Shown: positions 39,238 to 47,912 of the stretch, piece by piece
How the letters are laid out: each line of letters opens with the position of its first letter
How positions within the stretch are numbered: the stretch's first letter is position 1
DNA from: Nocardia uniformis NBRC 13702
Lineage (GTDB): Bacteria; Actinomycetota; Actinomycetes; Mycobacteriales; Mycobacteriaceae
NCBI RefSeq assembly: GCF_001613345.1
Contig: NZ_BDCE01000021.1
Span: 1-62,043, forward strand
Length of the DNA stretch: 62,043 bases
Direction: 5' to 3'
Made by a program: the position numbers and the translations under genes
Notes under the pieces: model-generated
The model's database searches: none
What the model was told of the DNA's origin: nothing
What the model saw: the letters and a program-made list of their open reading frames with translations, nothing else

Positions 39238-39723
39238 ATGGCCTTCCTCAACCGTTTCCTCTACAACGCCGGCACGATCAGCAAATTGATCGAGACCGCA
39301 CCGAAGTGGCGGGAGCAGTTACTGGCCAAGCGCAATGATCTGCGCGGCGGCACCTTCCGCGACTCCACCATGGGCATCTGCGCACTGGTCGCCGCCGCGG
39401 ACGGCAGTATCGATCCGGCCGAACGCACCCGCATAGCCCAACTCATCGGCGCGGACCCGATCCTGCGGCAATTCCCCATCGATGAACTGCGCATCCTCTT
39501 CGAGGACAACTGCAACCGCATCGCCATGGACCCCGCCTTCGGCCGCGCCTACGTCATGCAGCAAATCGCCAAGGCCACCGGCAAACCCACCGAAGCCCGC
39601 GCGGTGATCCAAATCGGCATCATGATCGGCAACGCCGACGGCAACTTCGACCAACACGAGGTATCCGCAGTCCGCGAAGCCTGCCAGGCCCTCCACCTCG
39701 ACCCCGAAGAATTCGGCATCTAG
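39238..39723 (+). CDS. TerB family tellurite-resistance-like protein
   Basis: The 161-residue protein matches TerB: STMGICALVAAADGSIDPAE, then AKATGKPTEARAVIQIGIMI and NADGNFDQHEVSAVREACQAL, two acidic DG-containing loops that bind metal in the family. TerB proteins are linked to tellurite and phage resistance, but stand-alone copies are common and of unknown role; no other ter gene is nearby. The ATG has GGAG at 8 nt. Confidence 0.88.
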   Translation: MAFLNRFLYNAGTISKLIETAPKWREQLLAKRNDLRGGTFRDSTMGICALVAAADGSIDPAERTRIAQLIGADPILRQFPIDELRILFEDNCNRIAMDPAFGRAYVMQQIAKATGKPTEARAVIQIGIMIGNADGNFDQHEVSAVREACQALHLDPEEFGI

Positions 39724-39859
39724 CCGACACTTCGGCCGAAGGGGAACTGCTGGCGGCACCCTGCGAGTAGCCGCCTCCAGTTCCCTGCCGCAGCTGCATC
39801 CCGTGCACGCGCACAGGGGTTAGGTGTCAGATCCGGCCGGGCCCCGAAGGTTGGAACCT

Positions 39860-40495
39860 CCCCACCACTCTCGATCGCGGCTGGAACCTGCACACGCGCA
39901 CATGGGTCAGCATGCAAAGACTCAGAGAGCCCCCGCAAGCTGGGCTTCCACCGACCGCAAGCCGCGGACGGAACCTCCACTCACGGTTGGGGGTCGAGAG
40001 CGAAGCCGCTGAGCGCCCCGAAAGTCGGGACCCTCCACCACACGACTGGAACCCGCACCCACCGTTCGTGGTTCGGAGGCGAAGCCCCTGACCACCGCGA
40101 GTCGGGAGACCCTCCGCCAATCCCGAGGGCACACTGGGACCCGCACCCGCCGTTGGGGGCCGGCCCGTGGCGAATCCGGCCGCGCCGGACGCCGCTGGTA
40201 GTCCGGCTCGGCGATCCGAAACCGCGCACACAGCAGGGGAGTCGCCCAGCACTCCAGGACAGGCTCCTACGGAAGGGACGCCCGCCCAGCCGCACCACCC
40301 GGTGCGTCAACCGAACAGCGGCCGTTGTGGCGGCGGCGGGCCGGGCGGGAGTAGTCGGGTCGATGGTGTCGGCGACGAGCCCGTGAGAGCTCTGCGATCG
40401 GGATCTCCACCGGTCCCAGGGCATGACTGGAACCCGCGCCCACAGTTGGGGTTCGGGGGCGAAGCCCCTGAGAGTCCCGAGAGTTGGGCTTACTC
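39860..40495. repeat. degenerate repeat region between terB and nadC
   Basis: This 770-bp gap (39724-40493) has no believable gene. It holds at least four imperfect copies of a ~75-nt unit: a piece like GACTGGAACCCGCACCCAC, then GGTTCGGGGGCGAAGCCCCT, then GAGAGTCCCGAGAGTTGGG, at about 39965-40040, 40045-40115 and 40425-40490, with partial copies at 39870-39955 and 40130-40160. The inner GGGGCGAAGCCCC is a small hairpin. The last copy reaches the nadC stop codon. A further copy lies at 50295-50355. Confidence 0.7.
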
Positions 40496-41354
40496 ACATG
40501 TCGAGGCCGAGGTCCAGGACTCGGACGGAGTGGGTGAGGGCTCCTACGGCCAGGTAGTCGACGCCGGTGCGGGCGTAGTCGGTGGCGGCGTCGAGGGTCA
40601 GGCCGCCGGAGGATTCGAGTGTGGTTCGGGGGGAGCGGGTGTTGCGGCGTTGGACGGCGGCCTGGGTGGCCCAGAGGGGGAAGTTGTCGAGGAGGACCAG
40701 TTCCACGTCTTCGGCCAGGACGGCGTCGAGTTGGTCGAGGCTGTCGACCTCGACTTCGCATTCGATCGTGGGGGCGAGGGCGCGGACGGCGTGTAGGGCG
40801 GCTACCACCGATCCGGCGGCGACCACGTGGTTGTCCTTGATGAGTGCGGCGTCGCCGAGCCCCATGCGGTGGTTGACGCCGCCGCCGACGCGGACCGCGT
40901 ACTTCTGTAGGGCCCGCAGGCCGGGAAGTGTCTTGCGGCTGTCGCGGATTCGGCAGTCGGTGCCCGCCACCGCGTCCACCCACTCGGCGGTGGCGGTGGC
41001 GATGCCGGAGAGGTGGCAGACCAGATTCAGCAGGGTGCGTTCGGCGGTGAGCAGCGCGCGGGTCGGTGCGACCACGCGCAGCACCGCATCCCCGGGCGCG
41101 ACCCGGGTGCCGTCCGCGACCCGCTCGCTGACCTCGTAATGTCCGGCCCCGATCACCTCATCGAGAACCAGCAGCCCGACATCGAGCCCGGCCACCGTTC
41201 CATGCTGCCGCGAAACCATCGCCGCCTTCGCGACGGCCTCGGCGGGAACCGTTGCGACCGTGGTGATATCGGGCCCGTATCGCAGATCCTCATCGAGAGC
41301 GGTCCGAATGAGCGCGAGCACCTCGTCGCGATCGAGTCCGGGATCGAGAGCCAT
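40494..41354 (-). CDS. nadC: nicotinate-nucleotide pyrophosphorylase (quinolinate phosphoribosyltransferase)
   Basis: NadC joins quinolinate and PRPP to give nicotinate mononucleotide, the third step of de novo NAD synthesis. The 286-residue protein has ERTLLNLVCHLSGIATATAE, IRDSRKTLPGLRALQKYAVR with the basic substrate pocket, GDAALIKDNHV, and ECEVEVDSLDQ. It is the last of the nadA-nadB-nadC genes, 52 bp after nadB. Confidence 0.96.
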   Translation of the reverse strand: MALDPGLDRDEVLALIRTALDEDLRYGPDITTVATVPAEAVAKAAMVSRQHGTVAGLDVGLLVLDEVIGAGHYEVSERVADGTRVAPGDAVLRVVAPTRALLTAERTLLNLVCHLSGIATATAEWVDAVAGTDCRIRDSRKTLPGLRALQKYAVRVGGGVNHRMGLGDAALIKDNHVVAAGSVVAALHAVRALAPTIECEVEVDSLDQLDAVLAEDVELVLLDNFPLWATQAAVQRRNTRSPRTTLESSGGLTLDAATDYARTGVDYLAVGALTHSVRVLDLGLDM

Positions 41355-41406
41355 TACTGCACTCCTAGCTGTGTTGAACGGGAATTACGCTGCCGCGGCG
41401 CTGTTC

Positions 41407-43209
41407 TCACAGGACGCTCGGCACCACTTCGCGGGTCCACGCCGGTGTCACCTCCCAGCCCTCGGTGACCAACTGCGGGCGACCGTCGTCGCCCAGGCGG
41501 ATGGCCATGCTGCGGCGCGATTCCTCGCGGGGCTCGGGATAGTCCGAACGGGTATGGCAGCCGCGGCTTTCGGTACGTGCCGCCGCCGCGACGAGCATGG
41601 CGCGAGCGGTCAGGGTCAGCGCGGCGTCCTCGACATCGGAAACCGTCGGGGTCGCAGCGGAATCCGTCAGCGCCCCGGCCAGCGTTCCCGGCACCGAGGC
41701 CGCGGGCTGGAGCCTTCCGTCGGCGCGCGAGTCCTGCTGCGCTCCGGAGGTATTCGGCTGTCCATTCCACGGTGCCGCGATATCGTCGGTCCCACGTCCG
41801 CGGTCGGCGGATCGACGGGCGTCGGTCTGCTCGATCGCGGTGCGCGATGACGCGGCGGTTCCGCTCTCCGATAGCAGTCGCAGTAGCCGCAGCACACCCG
41901 CGCGCAGGCCGTCGCCATCGCGGACAACGGATGCGTGCTCGGTCATCAACTGCTGCAGGGGGGTTCGGGGCACACGGGGCAGTGTCAACGGCCCGGTATC
42001 GGTAATGCGCGCGGATTCGCCGAGGCGTTCGGTCGCCGCCGCGCCCACGCGCTCACCGACCACCAGTCCCTCGAGCAGGCTGTTGGAGGCGAGCCGATTG
42101 GCACCGTGCAGACCGGTGCGGGCGACCTCCCCCGCCGCGTAGAGCCCGGGAACGGTGGTGCGGCCGTGGGTATCGGTGACCACCCCGCCGCACTGGTAGT
42201 GCGCGGCGGGGGCGACCGGGATCAGGCCGGTACGCGGGTCGATCGCGGCGGCCAGGCAGGACGCCGTGATAGTCGGAAAGCGTTGCGAGAAACCGTCGAT
42301 GGCACGCGCGTCGAGGTAGACATGATCGGTGCCGAGCTGCTGCATCCGGGCGGCGATGGCACGCGACACCACATCGCGGGGAGCGAGATCACCGCGCGGG
42401 TGCACCCCGGCGGTCACCGAATTGCCCTGGGTATCAACCAGCGCCGCACCTTCACCGCGCACCGCCTCGCTAATGAGCGGTCGCCGCCCGAGCCCGCCGC
42501 GCGCGAACAGTACGGTGGGGTGGAACTGCACGAACTCCAGATCGGCCACCGTCGCCCCCGCCCGCAGCGCCAGGGCGATACCGTCGGCGGTCGCACCGGC
42601 GGGGTTGGTACTGCACGCGTACAGCTGCCCGAGCCCACCGGTCGCCAGGAGTACGGCGGGTGCGTGCACCAGGCCGAAGCCCTGGTCCGACAGCGCGACA
42701 ACACCCTGCACACCATTCGCGCCGGTAATGACCTCCACCACGGCCGCACCGAAGATCACCGGCAGCCCGGCCGCGTTGAGCGCCCGCTGCACCTCGGCCC
42801 CGGTGGCATCCCCACCGGCATGGATAATCCGCCGCGTACTGTGCCCACCCTCGCGAGTCCGCGACACCTCGCCATCGCGAGCGAGGTCGAATACCGCACC
42901 GAGATCGGTCAGCGCCGCGACGGCATCGCGTCCACCTTCGACAATGGACCGCACCGCCTCGTCATCACAGAGCCCGGCCCCGGCGACCACGGTGTCGTGC
43001 ACATGGGACTGCACCGAATCCTCGTGCGGGGCAACAACAGCGATTCCACCCTGCGCATACTGCGTGGAGGTATCGGTGGGCCCACCCTTACTCAGGGTCA
43101 GTACCCGCAGCCCGCGCAGCGACGCGGTCCGAGCCGCGGTCAGCCCCGCGACCCCGCCGCCGACCACTACGAGATCGGCCTCGGCTTCCCAATTGATCGT
43201 GATACTCAC
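41407..43209 (-). CDS. nadB: L-aspartate oxidase with an extra low-complexity insertion
   Basis: NadB oxidises aspartate to iminoaspartate with FAD. The 600-residue protein has the FAD loop VVVGGGVAGLTAARTA, TQYAQGGIAV, VQFHPTVLF and GLHGANRLASNSLLEG. It is about 70 residues longer than mycobacterial NadB: residues ~449-525, in the C-terminal helical domain, are a polar, disordered-looking segment (SSRTAIEQTDARRSADRGRG and on), after which the normal end returns (AAARTESRGCHTRSDYP). GTG at 43209 has GGGAG upstream. The 278-bp gap before it holds no recognised gene. Confidence 0.94.
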   Translation of the reverse strand: MSITINWEAEADLVVVGGGVAGLTAARTASLRGLRVLTLSKGGPTDTSTQYAQGGIAVVAPHEDSVQSHVHDTVVAGAGLCDDEAVRSIVEGGRDAVAALTDLGAVFDLARDGEVSRTREGGHSTRRIIHAGGDATGAEVQRALNAAGLPVIFGAAVVEVITGANGVQGVVALSDQGFGLVHAPAVLLATGGLGQLYACSTNPAGATADGIALALRAGATVADLEFVQFHPTVLFARGGLGRRPLISEAVRGEGAALVDTQGNSVTAGVHPRGDLAPRDVVSRAIAARMQQLGTDHVYLDARAIDGFSQRFPTITASCLAAAIDPRTGLIPVAPAAHYQCGGVVTDTHGRTTVPGLYAAGEVARTGLHGANRLASNSLLEGLVVGERVGAAATERLGESARITDTGPLTLPRVPRTPLQQLMTEHASVVRDGDGLRAGVLRLLRLLSESGTAASSRTAIEQTDARRSADRGRGTDDIAAPWNGQPNTSGAQQDSRADGRLQPAASVPGTLAGALTDSAATPTVSDVEDAALTLTARAMLVAAAARTESRGCHTRSDYPEPREESRRSMAIRLGDDGRPQLVTEGWEVTPAWTREVVPSVL

Positions 43210-43487
43210 CGGATATCTCCCTTCCCGGTGGAAAGACGCACGCCGCCTGCCATTTCGGTGCGGTCGCGCGCGAGGTCAGCGGCGACGCGGAGGGCGTACC
43301 GCCCCGGCAACGACTCCGCTGGTCGGGTCGACGCGGCGGTCACGCCCCGCCCCGATCCAGGTGAGCTCGGATCGCGGTCGGTGTCGGCCGGCACCACACC
43401 GCGTGGCGGGTCGCCGCTGGATCGGTTCGAGGGCCCGCCGCGCCCGTGCCTCGACGGCCGAAGGTGCCGCCGAGTACGGGACCGACC

Positions 43488-44525
43488 TCACTCGCCGCCG
43501 CCGGGGTTGCCGATCTCGATCATGCGCTGCACCGAACCGCGGGCCAGCGCCGCGGTTTCGAGGTCGACGTGCACCTCGTCGCGGTTCTCCAGCAGGCAGC
43601 GCAGCAGCGCGGCGGGGGTGATCATCTTCATGTACTGGCAGGACGCACGGTCATTGACGGCCTGGAAGTCGATGCCGGGGGCGGCTTTTCGCAGCTGGTG
43701 CAGCATGCCGACCTCGGTGGCGACCAGGACCTGTTTCGATTTAGCGGCCTTGGCGGCGTCGATCATGCCGCCGGTGGACAGGATGTGCACCCGGTCGGAC
43801 GGGAATTCGCCCGCGCCCGCGAGGTACAGCGCCGAAGTGGCGCAACCGCATTCGGGGTGCACGAACAGTTCGGCGTCGGGGTGGGTGCGGGCCTGCTCAT
43901 TGAGTTCATCGCCGTTGATGCCGGCGTGCACGTGGCATTCGCCCATCCAGATGTGCATATTCTCGCGACCGGTAATGCGCTTGACGTGCGCACCGAGGAA
44001 CTGGTCCGGCAGGAACAGCACGTCGCGGTCGGGATCGATGGAGGCGACCACATCGACGGCATTGGAGGATGTGCAGCAGATATCGGTGAGCGCCTTCACC
44101 GCGGCGGTGGTGTTCACGTACGACACCACCAGCGCGTCCGGGTACTCGGCCTTCCAGGCCCGCAGATCCGCGGCGGTGATCGAGTCCGCCAGCGAGCAGC
44201 CCGCGCGCTGATCCGGAATGAGTACCGTCTTCTCGGGGCTGAGGATCTTGGCGGTCTCGGCCATGAAGTGGACGCCACAGAAGATGATGGTGTCCTCGGG
44301 CGCCTCGGCGGCGATTCGGGACAGCGCCAGCGAATCACCGACGTGGTCGGCGACATCCTGGATCTCGGGCAGCTGGTAGTTGTGCGCCAGGATGGTGGCA
44401 TTGCGTTCGCGCGCCAGCCGCTTGATCTCCTGGGCCCATTCCGGCGTGGGTTCGACTCCCCCGAAGCCCGACGGACCATCCGAGATGCGCTCGGCGAGCG
44501 TCATCGTCGCACCTTGTGCAGCCAT
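43488..44525 (-). CDS. nadA: quinolinate synthase
   Basis: NadA condenses iminoaspartate with dihydroxyacetone phosphate to quinolinate, using a [4Fe-4S] cluster. The 345-residue protein shows [23 protein letters not shown] at the start (substrate binding), and candidate cluster cysteines in [24 protein letters not shown] and [11 protein letters not shown]. The ATG has AAGGAG 7 nt upstream. It leads the nad genes and is divergent from nrtR, with the palindromic operator between them. Confidence 0.96.
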   Translation of the reverse strand: MAAQGATMTLAERISDGPSGFGGVEPTPEWAQEIKRLARERNATILAHNYQLPEIQDVADHVGDSLALSRIAAEAPEDTIIFCGVHFMAETAKILSPEKTVLIPDQRAGCSLADSITAADLRAWKAEYPDALVVSYVNTTAAVKALTDICCTSSNAVDVVASIDPDRDVLFLPDQFLGAHVKRITGRENMHIWMGECHVHAGINGDELNEQARTHPDAELFVHPECGCATSALYLAGAGEFPSDRVHILSTGGMIDAAKAAKSKQVLVATEVGMLHQLRKAAPGIDFQAVNDRASCQYMKMITPAALLRCLLENRDEVHVDLETAALARGSVQRMIEIGNPGGGE

Positions 44526-44578
44526 GGCTGGCTCCTTCTCTCATGCGACCGGCAACCTCGCCGATTCGCATATAACCG

Positions 44579-44601
44579 GTTTTCGACTTACAATCGAAAA
44601 C
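44579..44601. promoter_or_regulatory. NrtR operator with embedded nrtR promoter
   Basis: GTTTTCGA-N7-TCGAAAAC is a perfect 8-bp inverted repeat in the 76-bp gap between nadA and nrtR. The -10 box TACAAT (44589-44594) of nrtR lies across the spacer and the right arm, with TTCGCA as a possible -35 box 18 nt before it. Binding would block both directions. Confidence 0.85.
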
Positions 44602-45399
44602 GTGGCCCATAGTAGCACCATCCACGAAACGCTCACCGCGGTGTTCCAGGTTCGACGGTTCCCCAGCGCTATTACCGCAGGTAGCGGCGATTCGGAGAGT
44701 ACGGATCCGGTGAAACGGGCCGAGAAGGGCCGTTCACAACGCCCCGCTATCGCCCACCGCTGCTTACCCGGCCAACACACCGAATTGGCGGTGCTGCTGT
44801 GGGAGCGGGCCCTGGATCCAGCCAAGGGCACCTGGTCGCTGCCCGGCGGCCGACTGCGCGACGACGAGGACCTGGACGCCTCGGCCGCGCGGCAGTTGGC
44901 CGAGAAGGTGGATGTGCGCGAACTGACCCATCTGGAACAGCTCTCGGTCTTCAGCGATCCGCAGCGTGTACCCGGACCGCGCCGTATCGCCTCGGCCTAC
45001 CTGGGATTGGTGCCACTGACCGCCGACCCGCGATTACCACCGGACACCCGCTGGCATCCGGTCTCGGCCTTGCCGGATATGTCGTTCGACCACGGTGTCG
45101 TCGTCGAACACGCCCGCACCCGCCTGGCCGCGAAGCTGTCCTACACGAATATCGCGTTCGCCCTCGCTCCGGAACGCTTCACCATGTCCACGCTCCGGGA
45201 AATCTACTGCGCCGCACTCGGATACGACGTGGACACCACCAACCTCCAGCGCGTCCTGACCCGCCGCAAAGTCATCACCCCCACCGGGGCGACCGCCTCC
45301 CCCGGCCGTACGGGCGGCCGCCCGGCCGCCGTCTACCGGTTCACCGATACCGAAATCCGCGTCACCGACGAATTCGCCGCGCTGCGCCCACCGAGCTGA
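44602..45399 (+). CDS. nrtR: NrtR-type Nudix-winged-helix repressor of NAD synthesis
   Basis: Residues 1-165 form a Nudix-like domain (LDPAKGTWSLPGGRLRDDEDL; the Nudix box is degenerate in its REx2EE part, reading ASAARQLAEKVDV), and residues 180-265 a winged helix (FTMSTLREIYCAALGYDVDT, VLTRRKVITPTG). NrtR proteins bind ADP-ribose or NAD-related ligands and repress NAD genes; the divergent nadA-nadB-nadC set is the evident target. GTG at 44602 directly follows the operator and is 7 nt after TACAAT, so the mRNA is probably leaderless. The same gene pair is known in mycobacteria. Confidence 0.92.
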   Translation: MAHSSTIHETLTAVFQVRRFPSAITAGSGDSESTDPVKRAEKGRSQRPAIAHRCLPGQHTELAVLLWERALDPAKGTWSLPGGRLRDDEDLDASAARQLAEKVDVRELTHLEQLSVFSDPQRVPGPRRIASAYLGLVPLTADPRLPPDTRWHPVSALPDMSFDHGVVVEHARTRLAAKLSYTNIAFALAPERFTMSTLREIYCAALGYDVDTTNLQRVLTRRKVITPTGATASPGRTGGRPAAVYRFTDTEIRVTDEFAALRPPS

Positions 45400-45663
45400 C
45401 CTCGCCGGTCAACGAGGACGGGCTTCCACGGGGTTCGACCGACAGCCACCCCGCCCCGGCAGGAACCACCCCGACAGCCACCCGACACAGGAACCTCCCT
45501 GTCATTCCGGCGGGTAACGGGGGTAACCGGGGGGTGACGAGGGGGCGGCGACACTCCAGGTGGCGCATCAGGTCCGACCGCGCGGTATGCCATAACCGTG
45601 GGATCGCAATTCCGCCAGGCTGATTCGACCCCGCCGCACGGATCTGGTGGCGATACTCGAAGT

Positions 45664-45870
45664 ATGGCAATCGCACCCAAGGCATTACTGGTGGGCGGTC
45701 CCCGCGATCTGCCCGACCGCATTGTTCCCATCATGCCGTCCGGTCTGGAGATCAAGATCTCGCACCGTGGCGGCTACGAGCATTTCAGACCCACCCCGCG
45801 CACCGAGGAAACGCCGGAAGGCGCACTGCCGGTGTACGAGTGGGTCGACCGGACCAAAGTCGCCGAATAG
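45664..45870 (+). CDS. DUF5988 family small protein, 68 aa
   Basis: The protein resembles the DUF5988 family of short actinobacterial proteins: LLVGGPRDLPDRIVPIMPSG, then EIKISHRGGYEHFRPT and an aromatic end VYEWVDRTKVAE. The function is unknown; relatives occur singly or near natural-product genes. ATG at 45664 has GATACT 6 nt upstream and no ribosome binding site, so a leaderless mRNA is likely. Upstream, 45499-45513 carries a short REP-like fragment. Confidence 0.75.
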   Translation: MAIAPKALLVGGPRDLPDRIVPIMPSGLEIKISHRGGYEHFRPTPRTEETPEGALPVYEWVDRTKVAE

Positions 45871-46059
45871 CGCCGACGCGGCGGTCCGCCGATACTCCGT
45901 GCCACACCGACCGCGGTGGCGCGCTGGTGCTCCGCGCCACACCGAAGGCGACGGTGCGCAGCTAGTCCGCGTTCAGCGACAGGAAGGTGCCGCCCGAACT
46001 CCGCGACTCAGCGAAGGCGAGCTCTGTCACCTGATCGCCGTGTCACGATCGGCCGATCA

Positions 46060-46251
46060 TCAATCCCGTTCGCGCTTGCGATGCTTGCCGGTGCGGCGGT
46101 ATCGCCGTGCGCTCGGAATCGGTTGCGCCGCATTGGATCGGCGTAGTTCGTGACGCTGCCGCCACGCCGCGAGGTCGGGGCGCTCGTCGGGCGCGGCCGA
46201 AGACTCCGGCGCGGCCACGGAGCGGTCCCGTGCTGCGGTTTTCACTGCCAT
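46060..46251 (-). CDS. small basic hypothetical protein, 63 aa
   Basis: I do not recognise it. The C-terminal half, DLAAWRQRHELRRS and ARRYRRTGKHRKRERD, is strongly basic, as in several short actinobacterial proteins of unknown role. The ATG is directly preceded by AGGGGG, which is too close for a normal binding site; the frame is open back to 46371. It could be a nucleic-acid-binding small protein or a chance frame. Confidence 0.4.
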   Translation of the reverse strand: MAVKTAARDRSVAAPESSAAPDERPDLAAWRQRHELRRSNAAQPIPSARRYRRTGKHRKRERD

Positions 46252-46440
46252 CCCCCTGGGGTGTATCGAGTCGACGCGCCACCATATGCGGGTCGGCGGG
46301 TTCGGCACCAGCGATTTTCGGGCCGCGTCCACGCACCGGCGCGAATCGCGGCCCACCGCCCGATTTCCCAACGCCGGACCGGCGATCTCGATCCCGGTCC
46401 GGCTCGGTCGGCCACGTCAGGCGCTGGATACACTGGCGCG

Positions 46441-46791
46441 GTGCCGCTTATCGAGGTGACCTACGCCCCCACCATCCCCGAATCAGTCCTGCGAGAACTG
46501 GCCGACCATTTGCCGCACGCGGTCTCGGTGGCCGTGGAGTGTCCCGAGGAGCCCTATGACGGCGATCTGCAACCGGGCGATATCGAGATTCGATTCCGGG
46601 CGCGCGAACCCTTCGATCGCGGCGGGCTGGATCTCGTGATCGAGGTGCGGTCCAAGTTCTTTCCCAGCCGCGCGGACAATCGGCAGGAACGGGTCGACCG
46701 CCTGCACGCCGATATCGAAGAGGCCGTCGGGCTGGAGGATTTCGGGGTGTACCTATCGCTGCCGGTGGCAGCCTGGGCGCAGAGCGAGTAG
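46441..46791 (+). CDS. tautomerase-superfamily-like protein, 116 aa
   Basis: The protein begins Met-Pro-Leu-Ile-Glu-Val-Thr, so processing would expose Pro1, the catalytic base of 4-oxalocrotonate tautomerase-type enzymes. The size and later features (DIEIRFRAREPFDRGGLDLV, VIEVRSKFFPSRADNRQERV) are closer to two-motif CHMI-like members. Neither the reaction nor the partner is known. GTG at 46441 lies 6 nt after TACACT, an exact TAnnnT box, and has no Shine-Dalgarno sequence, implying a leaderless mRNA. Confidence 0.7.
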   Translation: MPLIEVTYAPTIPESVLRELADHLPHAVSVAVECPEEPYDGDLQPGDIEIRFRAREPFDRGGLDLVIEVRSKFFPSRADNRQERVDRLHADIEEAVGLEDFGVYLSLPVAAWAQSE

Positions 46792-46876
46792 CGGGTACGG
46801 ACACTTCGGCCGCCGTCGACGCGATGCATGACTCGCCAGCGTTGTCGTCGTCCGAAATTTCAGTGTCGTACGGAAT

Positions 46877-47590
46877 TCAGCGCGGAGGGCCGATCGGGCC
46901 CGCGCCCTCGTAGGGGCCGGGACCGAACGCCTGCGCCGTGCCGCTGTTCGCGCCGGGTCCGCCGTAGGGGCCGTAGCTGATGGCGGAACCGTAGGGTCCG
47001 GGGGCGAGCATGCTGCGGCGGGGCTTACCGCCGCCGAAGGGGCGGTATTGGCCGCTGCCCAGGTCATCGGCCACGCTCAGGGCGATCAGCACCACCATCA
47101 CCACGGCCGCCGTGAGCGGCTGTGCGATGAACGCGGGCCACGCACGCATGGTCGGGGCCAATTCGACAATCGAATCCACCGGCGGTTGATGGGGCCGCGG
47201 GTACAGCAATTCGGCGGCGGCCTCGCCGACCAAACTCATCGTGAACGCGCCGACCAGGGAGCCGAGTAGCAACCCGGCCAGGAGGATCGGTCCACGCACG
47301 CGCCGCCACCGCCAGGCGGCGGCCGCGGTGAGCAGCCCGGTGACAATGCCGATGAGTACGAAGACAGCCACCGCGTCGAACTGGTGCGCGCTCTCGCCCG
47401 AGAGCACCGCCCCGCGGTCCGGTTCCACCACGAGCAGCCGTTCGGTAGGCGCGAGGTAGGCCCACACCACGCCCGCGACGGCACTCACCACGACAACGGC
47501 GGCCAGTACCACCGCGGCCGCCCGGATTTCGCGCCGCACCACGTCGGTATGCGGTCCCGACGGTTCGGCAGCGGTGAATACCGTTGCCAC
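46877..47590 (-). CDS. DUF2567 membrane protein
   Basis: This 237-residue protein has four membrane segments: AAAVVLAAVVVVSAVAGVVW, VAVFVLIGIVTGLLTAAAAW, ILLAGLLLGSLVGAFTMSLV and TAAVVMVVLIALSV, and a Gly/Pro/Tyr-rich C-terminal tail. It matches the protein that follows bioB and bsaP in mycobacteria (Rv1591, DUF2567); its function is unknown. GTG at 47590 overlaps the bsaP stop as TAGTG, so translation is coupled. Confidence 0.85.
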   Translation of the reverse strand: MATVFTAAEPSGPHTDVVRREIRAAAVVLAAVVVVSAVAGVVWAYLAPTERLLVVEPDRGAVLSGESAHQFDAVAVFVLIGIVTGLLTAAAAWRWRRVRGPILLAGLLLGSLVGAFTMSLVGEAAAELLYPRPHQPPVDSIVELAPTMRAWPAFIAQPLTAAVVMVVLIALSVADDLGSGQYRPFGGGKPRRSMLAPGPYGSAISYGPYGGPGANSGTAQAFGPGPYEGAGPIGPPR

Positions 47591-47862
47591 TAGCGGTGTT
47601 CCAGACTGGTCGAATCCAGGACCCCGTGCCGGGAGCATTTCGCCCACCAGCCGTCGGGACTGACCTGGACGACCATCCGACGGCCGCACTGTTCGCAGAA
47701 TCGCGGCGGTTCCAGGCCCAGTGCGGCGGCCGCCGGAACGGGATTGTCCACGCCCGTCTCGATCAGTTTGCCGGTGAACGGGTTGTACAGCGCCACCGCG
47801 GCGGTGTCGCCCCCCGCGAACCCACCGACCTCGTCCGTGTCCATGTCCACGACATTACCCAT
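47590..47862 (-). CDS. bsaP: biotin synthase auxiliary protein
   Basis: The small protein downstream of bioB corresponds to mycobacterial Rv1590, described recently as BsaP, an auxiliary factor that helps BioB turn over by supporting its iron-sulfur chemistry. Its hallmark is [19 protein letters not shown] followed by WWAKCSRHG: Cys56, Cys59, Cys76 and His79 could bind a metal or cluster. ATG at 47862 gives 90 residues; a GTG at 47913 that overlaps the bioB stop (TAGTG) would give 107, and an ATG six codons later gives 84. The start is unsure, the identity good. Confidence 0.82.
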   Translation of the reverse strand: MGNVVDMDTDEVGGFAGGDTAAVALYNPFTGKLIETGVDNPVPAAAALGLEPPRFCEQCGRRMVVQVSPDGWWAKCSRHGVLDSTSLEHR

Positions 47863-47912
47863 GCTCGCGCCCACTTCTCGGTATGCGATTGCCCAATCGA
47901 TATGCGATGTCA

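Noticed and set aside
39820..40800. Long open frames across the terB-nadC gap
   Set aside because: They run through repeats and into the antisense of nadC, and no ribosome binding site or family motif is present.
43206..43491. Two Arg-rich frames between nadA and nadB, one starting with GTGA overlap at nadA
   Set aside because: Composition is that of antisense or random GC-rich DNA (many Arg, Pro, Ala), there is no recognisable motif, and the two frames exclude each other.
41935..44211. 758-codon plus-strand frame opposite nadB and nadA
   Set aside because: Antisense of two certain genes; Arg/Pro/Gly-rich without motifs.
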